This document shows, piece by piece, positions 1 to 6,131 of a stretch of 7,949 bases of DNA. Positions within the stretch are counted from its first letter, which is position 1; each line of letters starts with the position of its first letter. The notes under the pieces were generated by a model. It was not told the DNA's origin. It worked only from the letters and a program-made list of their open reading frames with translations, and made no database searches. A program made the translations under genes and the position numbers. This DNA is from Alistipes sp. (lineage in GTDB: Bacteria; Bacteroidota; Bacteroidia; Bacteroidales; Rikenellaceae): contig JAFZDR010000231.1 in assembly GCA_017561105.1 (NCBI GenBank), positions 1 to 7,949 on the forward strand, read 5' to 3'.

Positions 1-2369
1 ATATGCAGGATGCCGAGGGCTTCCCAACCACTGCCGAGGAGGGCAAGGACAAGTCGTTGACATACTTTAAGAACTGTGCCGTTACTGTAACTTCGAACAT
101 CGAGGATGTCCCTGCGAATGGCTTCCCTATGATGGGTTCGTTGGGCGATAGCATCAGTGCCAATGATAAGGATGGCGGTTCACTTATTCTTAAGCCTACC
201 TCAGATGGAACCAATCCCGACGGTCTTCCTGTTGTTAATGGTTCGCCTACCGACAACCTCGAGATTCCGTTGAAGGCTATGTATGCGAAGTTCTCGTTTA
301 CTATCACCGTAACGCCTGACCAGGAGATCGTGGGTAACAAGACACCGCGTTTCGATATCACAAGCTATAGGGTTCACAACCTCCCAAGCACTGTTGATAC
401 CGCCTCGGACACTAACTCCGATTCGGCTGTTATTGACGACATGTCAGACGCCACAGAGCCGGGCAACTTTGCTCAGGGAGCTTCTGTTGCGACATTCGAC
501 TTCTATCTTCCGGAGCGCTACTTGTCACCGAATACAACGATTGACAATGTGTTGCCTGACGAACTTAAGAAGGGTACATACGACACTACTGTTGATAAGG
601 ACCAAAATGGCTACCGCGATGAGGACGAGAAGTACCACCAGCGTTTCAAGCCTCTTTTGGTGAAGGACAAAGCGGCTACTTATCTGACTATCGAGGGCTA
701 CTACACCGACCACCAGGTCAATACCTACAAGGTGTCGTACGATATCTATCTTGGTGCCAACAACACCGACGACTTCAATATCATGCGTAATACTCACTAT
801 ATCAATAGTGTAACTATTCGCGGTATATCGTCGTCTGACGATCAGGCTCTCAATCCGGATGGAATCTCTATCGACCACCGCGTTACAGTCGAGGAGCGCT
901 CAATTCCGCTTATTATTAACTTCCGACGCGAGGCATTGTTGGATGCACACTACGAGGTGCGCCCATTGCGCTTGCGTAGTTTAGGTGGCGCTACTGCTAC
1001 CACCGCTACCGTGCAGATTCTCAACGAGAATAAAGAAACTACCAACCTGCCGGATTGGATCCGCTTGGAGACAAGTGGTAGCGATGCAAATACCTATATC
1101 ACAAGCGGTGTCTCGGCCGGTAAGCGTAAGTACTTCACCACCGACCTTGTTACTAATACACTCGCAAGCGGTACAAGCATTACAGTTAATGGTCTGAGCA
1201 ACACAGCCAATCAAACTATTTGGGTCTATGTCGATGAGAATCTCACAACACAATCTCGTGCGGCTATCGTAAGAATTACCTATGACGGTAAGTCCGACGA
1301 TTTCAAGGTTGTGCAGAATGGTTTGTATAAGGTTACAGGTGCTGATAGTGGTCGCGACTATTATATCGAGCAGTACAAGGAGTATCTCTATAACTACGAT
1401 GCCGAGGACTATTTCGGCCATACCAAATACGAGGGTATGCATTGGGGTTTTAATGGTGTGCTGCTGTCACATATACACGACTCTTTCATATGTAACGAGA
1501 TTAACTCTGACTGGACAAGTTATATCTCAAAGAATCCAATTAAGTACGATTTCTATATTGGAAAGCATGATGATGATAATGAAAGCAGTGATGAAAAAAC
1601 AAGCGATGGTGGTACGTTACATAATTTTGCAGGTCAGGAATTTACAAAAGAAATTGCTGAATACGGAAACAGCAGTGTAGAATATCCTACATTGGATAAG
1701 CAGGCAAGCAGTGCCGTAGAGTATTGCTATAGCCGAAATAAGAGAAATAGCGATGGTACTGTCGATGTGAAATGGTATCTCCCTTCTGCCGACGAGTTGG
1801 AGGACTTTATTGTTCCCGCTTATAGCACCTTTGAGGAGTTCCAGGATAATTATTATTGGACCTCACAACCGGCCTACATCAGAAATGCGTTCTATTATGA
1901 GTATTATGATGGTAGTAAAAGTAACAGCAATCGTGAGGACACATACGTATTCGTAACGTACGAGGATAATAAGACACATGCGAGAGCTACAAAGGTTGCT
2001 TATGTTAATGGTAACTATGATTATGTGCCAAGCGGTCTAAATAGAACTTCTAACAATGCTACTATAGATTGTAGTAGCCCAATTTGTAAAGATGCTTATT
2101 TCAATGTAATGTATGGCTGGTATAGATGGACAGAGACTGAATGGTCTTGGTCAGACTTTCAGTATCATACTTATACGAAGACAGAAACGAAGACTTTTAC
2201 AGCAGATGAACATTTTAACGAGTATAGGGATCGCCGTGATCAAAATGTTAGATATCATGTCGAATTAGGTCACTTGGATGATTTGATTCAGAAGACTGAT
2301 GAAGATGAGCATGGTTATCACGAGCGTACAAAATCCAACCGTGTTCGTTGCGTAAGAAAGATGAACTAA
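1..2369 (+). CDS. DUF4906/fimbrillin-like large surface protein, 5'-truncated by window edge
   Basis: The frame is open at the left edge, so the ATG at base 3 is probably internal and the signal peptide lies outside; 788 residues are visible, ending in TAA. Residues about 1-310 have the pattern of Bacteroidales fimbrillin/Mfa-like DUF4906 proteins: an FYLPERY motif near 168-173, then YLGANNTDDFNIMRNTHY near 249-266. Residues about 320-440 resemble a BACON-like beta-sandwich (DWIRLETSG, then a strand ending FKVVQNG). Residues about 443-788 form a Tyr/Trp-rich domain with GRDYYIEQY, WYLPSADELEDF (from 591), YYWTSQPAY and a closing RVRCVRK, like FISUMP-type C-terminal domains. Residues 198-209 form an EF-hand-like loop. 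The last third is clearly more AT-rich than the start. The likely role is a cell-surface or fimbria-associated, perhaps adhesive, protein; this is inferred from the family and no ligand can be named. Confidence 0.8.
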   Translation, partial: MQDAEGFPTTAEEGKDKSLTYFKNCAVTVTSNIEDVPANGFPMMGSLGDSISANDKDGGSLILKPTSDGTNPDGLPVVNGSPTDNLEIPLKAMYAKFSFTITVTPDQEIVGNKTPRFDITSYRVHNLPSTVDTASDTNSDSAVIDDMSDATEPGNFAQGASVATFDFYLPERYLSPNTTIDNVLPDELKKGTYDTTVDKDQNGYRDEDEKYHQRFKPLLVKDKAATYLTIEGYYTDHQVNTYKVSYDIYLGANNTDDFNIMRNTHYINSVTIRGISSSDDQALNPDGISIDHRVTVEERSIPLIINFRREALLDAHYEVRPLRLRSLGGATATTATVQILNENKETTNLPDWIRLETSGSDANTYITSGVSAGKRKYFTTDLVTNTLASGTSITVNGLSNTANQTIWVYVDENLTTQSRAAIVRITYDGKSDDFKVVQNGLYKVTGADSGRDYYIEQYKEYLYNYDAEDYFGHTKYEGMHWGFNGVLLSHIHDSFICNEINSDWTSYISKNPIKYDFYIGKHDDDNESSDEKTSDGGTLHNFAGQEFTKEIAEYGNSSVEYPTLDKQASSAVEYCYSRNKRNSDGTVDVKWYLPSADELEDFIVPAYSTFEEFQDNYYWTSQPAYIRNAFYYEYYDGSKSNSNREDTYVFVTYEDNKTHARATKVAYVNGNYDYVPSGLNRTSNNATIDCSSPICKDAYFNVMYGWYRWTETEWSWSDFQYHTYTKTETKTFTADEHFNEYRDRRDQNVRYHVELGHLDDLIQKTDEDEHGYHERTKSNRVRCVRKMN

Positions 2370-2390
2370 ACATACTTAAACAATCCCACA

Positions 2391-2419
2391 AGCGGCAAGG
2401 AGATCCTTGTCGCTTTTTT
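2391..2419 (+). terminator. Rho-independent terminator after the DUF4906 gene
   Basis: A 10-bp stem (AGCGGCAAGG with CCTTGTCGCT, one G-U pair) closes an AGAT loop and runs into six T. It starts 21 bases after the TAA stop. Its T-tract directly precedes the promoter of the next gene. Confidence 0.85.
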
Positions 2420-2436
2420 GTTTCGGAATAATGTGC

Positions 2437-2444
2437 TATCTTTG
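2437..2444 (+). promoter_or_regulatory. Bacteroidetes -7 box (TATCTTTG) for the DUF454 gene
   Basis: TATCTTTG is an exact match to the Bacteroidetes -7 consensus TAnnTTTG. Its last base is only 7 bases before the ATG at 2452, so transcription should begin at or just before the start codon. The -33 element is unclear: a TTTG sits at 2417-2420 with a short 16-base spacer, inside or beside the T-tract of the preceding terminator. This box also argues against the upstream in-frame ATG at 2431, which would lie before the transcription start. Confidence 0.6.
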
Positions 2445-2451
2445 CTGCGCT

Positions 2452-2820
2452 ATGAGAGTATTTTTAGTCGTAATAGGCGCTATTTCGTTTGTGCTTGGAG
2501 TGGTGGGCATATTTCTGCCGATGTTGCCTACAACGCCGTTTTTATTGCTTTCTGCGGCAGCGTGGGTTAAGGCATCGCCACAGCTCTACACCTGGCTGCT
2601 CAATCACAAGGTTTTTGGCGAGTATATCCGCAACTTTCGCGAGCATCGTGCCATACCGCTCCGCGTGAAGATTACATCGGTGTCGCTCGTATGGCTCACG
2701 ATAGGGTACTGCATCCTCCGCGTAGTGAACGAGTGGTGGTGGGCGCAGCTGCTGATGGGGCTCCTCGCCACAGCGATATCGTGGCATATACTCTCGTTTA
2801 AGACACTAAAAAAGAACTGA
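2452..2820 (+). CDS. DUF454 family (YbaN-like) inner-membrane protein
   Basis: This is a 122-residue protein with two to three hydrophobic segments. It carries the DUF454 signature: a first membrane helix, then IFLPMLPTTPFLLLSAAAW at residues 20-38, then a basic stretch around FGEYIRNFREH, and C-terminal hydrophobic segments. Escherichia coli YbaN is about 125 residues and starts the same distance before the LPTTPF motif, which supports ATG 2452 over the in-frame ATG at 2431 or a TTG at 2407. The molecular function of DUF454 proteins is not established; they are small inner-membrane proteins. There is no Shine-Dalgarno sequence, and the -7 box implies an almost leaderless message. The TGA stop lies inside the left arm of the shared terminator, and the next gene converges on it. 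Confidence 0.88.
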   Translation: MRVFLVVIGAISFVLGVVGIFLPMLPTTPFLLLSAAAWVKASPQLYTWLLNHKVFGEYIRNFREHRAIPLRVKITSVSLVWLTIGYCILRVVNEWWWAQLLMGLLATAISWHILSFKTLKKN

Positions 2821-2846
2821 GAAAAAATCTCAGTTCTTTTTTAGTG
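2804..2846. terminator. Bidirectional terminator, perfect 19-bp inverted repeat
   Basis: The arms 2804-2822 and 2828-2846 are perfect reverse complements around a five-A loop. The GC-containing core GAACTGAGA is flanked by A6 on the left and T6 on the right, so each strand gives a stem followed by a U-tract. It sits between the convergent DUF454 and acyltransferase genes and should end both transcripts. The TGA stop of DUF454 (2818-2820) is part of the stem. Confidence 0.92.
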
Positions 2847-2855
2847 AAAACTCTC

Positions 2856-2880
2856 ATCTCTCGTCTCTAATCTCTCGTCT
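2856..2880. repeat. Short direct repeat of ATCTCTCGTCT
   Basis: The 11-mer occurs at 2856-2866 and again at 2870-2880, separated by three bases, in a pyrimidine-rich CT tract. The second copy runs into the stop codon of the acyltransferase gene. It looks like a local low-complexity repeat; no function is apparent. Confidence 0.5.
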
Positions 2881-4021
2881 ACATCTTGGTCTCCACCGGG
2901 CCGGCGTAGATGCCGAGATAGACCTTGCGGGCAGTCTTAAGGTCGAGACCATACTCCAAGAAGCGCGCCTCGGCGTATGCCATGCGGCCCTTGAACTTCT
3001 TCACGGCTGCAGGGGTGTAGTGCTCGGAATACTGCTTGCTGCGGTGCAAGAGGTCGTGAGCGATATAGTTTGTATCGTGCAACTTGTAGTTCTTGTAGAT
3101 GCGCTGGTCGATAATCTCCTTCAGACGCTTGTAAGCCTCTGCCTTTGGAAGGGCGCCGCACTCCTCCAACTCCTCGCGTGTGATAGGCTCGCAGATAGTG
3201 ATATTTACATCGCCCTTAGGCATACGGATACCGTAGAGGATGCTGTTCTCATCCTCGTGATTGCCCTTTTGGTAGGTGCCGCCCAGTATTGTTACGGTGG
3301 TCTCGATAGCCTTGCGAATGTCGCATGGCTCGTACTGGTACGAAATGGCGATAGGGGCGATGCTGAGTTCGCTGAAGTTCTCGACAAAGTCGTTCGGACC
3401 ACTCAGGCTCACCATCTTCAATACGCCCTGGTCGGTAGCGTCGATGCCATCCTTGGTGCGGCCGTTACGCTGTGCAATCCACATCGACTTGCCCTTCGAG
3501 ATATACCAACGAATATACTCGGCGAGGTGCATCGAGTTCGAAAGGAACTCGCGTGGCGAGATATCGCCTGTCTTGCGGATTACGCGCACGGCGCGATTGA
3601 TGCGGCAGATATCGGTTACAAACTGGTTGCGCAAGAGGTTGTCGCCCAGTGTTGTAGCTGTGGTAGGCAAGCCATTCGTAAAGAGTACATACTGCAACAA
3701 GAACGAGTCGAGAGTAATATCGCGGTGGTTCGAGATATAGAGATATCCCTTGCCCTTTTCGATATTCTCCACGCCCGAAGATGTGAAGTTGTCGATGGTA
3801 GCCTCGATAATTCGCTGAATAATGCTGATCATTACGCGCTCCTGCAACTGATCTACAGTCTTGCATGTGCGCACCACCTCGGCGATACGCTCCATATCTG
3901 CATCGGGAAATGCGAAGTTCACAGCAGGAACGAAGAACGGATCGTTTACGATGCGCTCCAATGCGGCAGGTATTTCGTCATCATTGTAGGGACGAATGTC
4001 GCTGTACAAATCCTCTTTCAT
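2879..4021 (-). CDS. PlsB/PlsC-like glycerolipid acyltransferase
   Basis: This is a 380-residue protein without an obvious signal peptide. It carries glycerolipid acyltransferase blocks. Block I is YISNHRDITLDSFLLQYVL (residues 95-113), with catalytic-type His99 and Asp105. GDNLL follows at 126-130, an RAVRVIRKTG stretch at 143-152, then WIAQRNGRTKDG at 181-192 (compare the GGRSRTG region of PlsB) and APIAISYQY at 222-230. Proteins of this family transfer a fatty acyl group to glycerol phosphate or a lysophospholipid at the inner leaflet of the inner membrane. The spacing is His-X5-Asp rather than the usual His-X4-Asp. Transfer to another acceptor, such as an aminolipid, cannot be excluded. 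The gene has its own promoter, ends in TAG and converges on DUF454, so it appears to be transcribed alone. Confidence 0.82.
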   Translation of the reverse strand: MKEDLYSDIRPYNDDEIPAALERIVNDPFFVPAVNFAFPDADMERIAEVVRTCKTVDQLQERVMISIIQRIIEATIDNFTSSGVENIEKGKGYLYISNHRDITLDSFLLQYVLFTNGLPTTATTLGDNLLRNQFVTDICRINRAVRVIRKTGDISPREFLSNSMHLAEYIRWYISKGKSMWIAQRNGRTKDGIDATDQGVLKMVSLSGPNDFVENFSELSIAPIAISYQYEPCDIRKAIETTVTILGGTYQKGNHEDENSILYGIRMPKGDVNITICEPITREELEECGALPKAEAYKRLKEIIDQRIYKNYKLHDTNYIAHDLLHRSKQYSEHYTPAAVKKFKGRMAYAEARFLEYGLDLKTARKVYLGIYAGPVETKM

Positions 4022-4048
4022 AATTCGAAGAAGCCAAAAATGTTTTTA

Positions 4049-4080
4049 CAAAGATAAGTAAAATTCCTCTATTTGGCAAA
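4049..4080 (-). promoter_or_regulatory. Consensus Bacteroidetes promoter of the acyltransferase gene
   Basis: On the minus strand, TTTG (4080-4077) and TATCTTTG (4056-4049) are separated by 20 bases, an exact fit to the Bacteroidetes TTTG-N19-21-TAnnTTTG pattern. The predicted transcription start is near 4042-4044, giving a leader of about 21 bases to the ATG at 4021. No Shine-Dalgarno sequence is visible. Confidence 0.8.
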
Positions 4081-4102
4081 TTTACTTGGCCTATAAACAA
4101 AG

Positions 4103-4132
4103 AAAAAGCACTCTCGTATAGTACGAAAGTGC
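4103..4132 (-). terminator. Rho-independent terminator of the MBL operon
   Basis: Read on the minus strand, GCACTTTCGT pairs with ACGAGAGTGC (one wobble pair) around a 5-base loop and is followed by five T. It begins 21 bases after the TAG of the second MBL gene and lies just upstream of the acyltransferase promoter. Confidence 0.82.
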
Positions 4133-4153
4133 CAATTTTTGTGCCGAAATGTG

Positions 4154-5296
4154 CTATTTCGAGGTGTAAGGTCCGTGAATTGACTTTACATGATAGCCGA
4201 AATCGGTTGCGTCGAGCACATATACATAGTAGCTCGCTCCACCCGGTGCCACACGCAATACGAGGTGGCCGTTGTAGCCATTCATCTTTGCGTAGGTCTC
4301 AGGGTTCTCGGCAAGTGCCTCAGGGTGAGCATTTGTGGTGAATACCTGCGCCTTAATAATCGGGAATATCTTATTATTCAACAAGTCAATGTCCGGCTGC
4401 TTCTTGTAGAAGTTCTGGTTGAGAATTACCTCAGGGAACATATAAGCCTCCATCTGACCGCCATAGCCGTTGCTGCTGAGGTGGTGACCGCCCTTCAAAG
4501 CATCGAGCTTGGTACCGTCGGCACAGTCACGGAAGTAGTAAGCCATACGGTTCTGCGGAGCACTTGTGATATCGCCTGCCGAAACATAGTCGAAGTTACC
4601 ATACTTGAGGTAGAAACCGCACGACGACGGGTTGCCCGAGTCACTCCTCGAGCCATTCTTTCTTGGTGTGGTCTCGTCCGTCTTGATATAGTAGCCATAA
4701 CCATTCTCGCAGATGTTCATGGTCATAAAGTTGTTGTACTTCTCCTTGTTGTAGAGCAATACAATCTGCTCCTTGCCGGCTGTGAAACGAGCACCCTGCA
4801 ATATACCCTGCTCCTCGCCCCACTTGATGAGTGTCTTCCACTCCTCGAGGAACCAGGTGTGGTCGATAGGTGCTGTTTTGCTCTCGCCCTCCGCCAAATA
4901 GTTAGGGTAGGCGCGGTCGAGAATATTCTTGAACGGAATAAGGTCGTAGAGTGCCATAGCGCCAATCTTTCGGTAGCCGATAGGGTTTGTTTCGGCCTTG
5001 ATGCCGGGATCTCCAAAGTGGTCGTTGTGGAAGTGCGAAATCTGACAATAGTCAATCCATGACTTACCCTCAGGAAGGTAATTCTTGATGTAACGCGCAT
5101 AGGTTGTTGTAGGACGAACATCTGTGCTAGGGAGCTGTGCCACAGGGAAATCGCCCATAGTGGCAGGAATCTCACCCACATCTACAACCAAGGTTGTACC
5201 GTCAGGCAAAATGAGGAATGAACACTCACCACGCGCCGAGTTGATCATGTGAATATCGAGGTAGCCCTCCTGCCAGAGTGGGAACATCTTACCCAC
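4154..5296 (-). CDS. MBL-fold hydrolase, ComEC-C-terminal type (C-terminal part of a split fusion)
   Basis: The frame from the GTG at 5296 encodes 380 residues. It holds the MBL metal motif HFHNDH at residues 88-93 (His88, His90, Asp92, His93), an early LPDGTTLVVDVGE strand at 30-42, a second ligand region SAGDIT at 239-244 (Asp242), and a late GHHL at 270-273, the layout of ComEC-type MBL domains. The active site looks intact, so it is probably a zinc-dependent hydrolase, perhaps of phosphoester bonds; the substrate is unknown. It is paralogous along its whole length to the MBL at 6132-7379, both ending IHGPY-x-SK. From this GTG it would have no signal peptide, unlike its paralogue. The 14 codons upstream remain open in frame back to the TAG at 5339-5341, and their SSVE matches the SSEVV of the paralogue. 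This is therefore probably the C-terminal half of an exported fusion. An ATG at 5287 is another possible start. Confidence 0.82.
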   Translation of the reverse strand: MGKMFPLWQEGYLDIHMINSARGECSFLILPDGTTLVVDVGEIPATMGDFPVAQLPSTDVRPTTTYARYIKNYLPEGKSWIDYCQISHFHNDHFGDPGIKAETNPIGYRKIGAMALYDLIPFKNILDRAYPNYLAEGESKTAPIDHTWFLEEWKTLIKWGEEQGILQGARFTAGKEQIVLLYNKEKYNNFMTMNICENGYGYYIKTDETTPRKNGSRSDSGNPSSCGFYLKYGNFDYVSAGDITSAPQNRMAYYFRDCADGTKLDALKGGHHLSSNGYGGQMEAYMFPEVILNQNFYKKQPDIDLLNNKIFPIIKAQVFTTNAHPEALAENPETYAKMNGYNGHLVLRVAPGGASYYVYVLDATDFGYHVKSIHGPYTSK

Positions 5297-5338
5297 TTCG
5301 ACGCTGCTTGCGCTACCAGCCTTGTAGGGGATGTTGTT

Positions 5339-5341
5339 CTA
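5339..5341 (-). other. In-frame amber codon dividing the fimbrillin-MBL frame
   Basis: TAG on the minus strand follows the residues IKAGFVREF and is followed in the same frame by NNIPYKAGSASSVE and then the MBL domain. No other stop occurs between 6112 and 4157. One base change from CAG, AAG, GAG, TGG, TTG, TCG, TAC or TAT would create it. Confidence 0.8.
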
Positions 5342-6112
5342 GAACTCGCGAACGAAGCCCGCCTTGATAGGCTTGCTGCTTGGTGCGCGTACCTCTGCCA
5401 CCATAATGCCACCCTCGCTATCGTAGAGGCGCATGCGCAACAACGAATACTCGCCTGCAGGGAGTGCAATATGAACATAGGTCGGAGTGCTGCTGAGCTG
5501 TACGCCCTCGCCAAATGAGTAGGTGATAACGCTCTTAGCCTCGGCTGTAGGGGTGATTGTACCACTCGCGAAGTCGCAGTTGAATGTACCCGAAATAGGG
5601 GTCTCGTCCGCAGTCGAAATCTGCACCTTTGTCAAGGTTGCCGAACCTACGATACCGATTTTGAGCACGCCTGTAAGGTGCTTAAGCTCAACACCTTCGT
5701 TTGTTGCAACGCCATACATTGTCGATACGCCGTTGCCGAAAGTTGAGTTGCCTGCGTGGAGCTGATTCTCAGCAAAGAGAACTTTGCCCGCAGGTGCAGC
5801 AGGGTAGGCGATGTTGAGAGTTCCATTCAGCTCCTCGCTGAAGTTGAATGTTGCGCGAGAGAGGTTATTCTCATCGATAACCGCCTCGGCCGACTCAATG
5901 CCATTTGCCGAAATCTTGTCGCCCTCACTCCAAAAGAGAGGGAAGCCCTCGCCAACTCGCTCTCCGAGCTGTGTGCGTGAGCCTTCCAACGACAAGGTTA
6001 TCGACGACTCGGCAACAAAGCTTTGCTCGTCAAAACGGATGCCCTCAGTTGCGTCGGTTGCGCACGAAAGCGCAATGAACGCAGCTGTTAATGTTGTGAA
6101 AATCTTCTTCAT
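5339..6112 (-). CDS. Fimbrillin-like lipoprotein domain (N-terminal part of a split fusion)
   Basis: This is a 257-residue protein. Residues 1-17 form a signal peptide ending in the lipobox-like ALSC, with the acylated Cys at residue 17, so it is probably an outer-membrane-facing lipoprotein. The rest resembles the fimbrillin-like N-terminal domains of many Bacteroidales surface proteins: TQLGERV, then FPLFWSEGDKISANG, an ATFNFSEEL strand, IAYPAAPAG, an LKHLTGVLKI strand, and a final VHIALPAGEYSLLRMRLYD segment. Such domains are usually modules in front of an enzyme or adhesin and are not catalytic themselves. It starts 19 bases after the TAA of the upstream MBL gene, so the two are co-transcribed. 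It stops at a TAG, but the frame continues without shift into the second MBL domain, so it is likely the N-terminal half of one 652-codon gene (6112-4154). Confidence 0.78.
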   Translation of the reverse strand: MKKIFTTLTAAFIALSCATDATEGIRFDEQSFVAESSITLSLEGSRTQLGERVGEGFPLFWSEGDKISANGIESAEAVIDENNLSRATFNFSEELNGTLNIAYPAAPAGKVLFAENQLHAGNSTFGNGVSTMYGVATNEGVELKHLTGVLKIGIVGSATLTKVQISTADETPISGTFNCDFASGTITPTAEAKSVITYSFGEGVQLSSTPTYVHIALPAGEYSLLRMRLYDSEGGIMVAEVRAPSSKPIKAGFVREF

Positions 6113-6131
6113 TAGGGTATTTTGTTATAAA

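Noticed and set aside
2407..2451. Longer DUF454 protein starting at TTG 2407 or ATG 2431
   Set aside because: The TTG lies inside the preceding terminator, and both positions precede or overlap the predicted -7 box; family length also supports ATG 2452.
2856..2880. Possible CRISPR or regulatory tandem array
   Set aside because: There are only two copies of an 11-mer with a 3-base spacer in a low-complexity CT tract; nothing array-like follows.
3020..4057. Long plus-strand open frame of 345 codons opposite the acyltransferase
   Set aside because: It is the antisense shadow of a well-supported acyltransferase gene; its translation shows no recognisable domain and it has no promoter.
4190..5062. 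Plus-strand open frame of 290 codons opposite the second MBL
   Set aside because: It is an antisense shadow of the MBL gene, with repetitive Val/Leu-rich translation and no family features.
4154..6112. Genome-wide reassignment of TAG to an amino acid
   Set aside because: The TAG ending the second MBL (4154-4156) aligns with the TAA ending its paralogue after the same IHGPY-x-SK tail and is followed by a terminator. The acyltransferase also ends in TAG just before a terminator.
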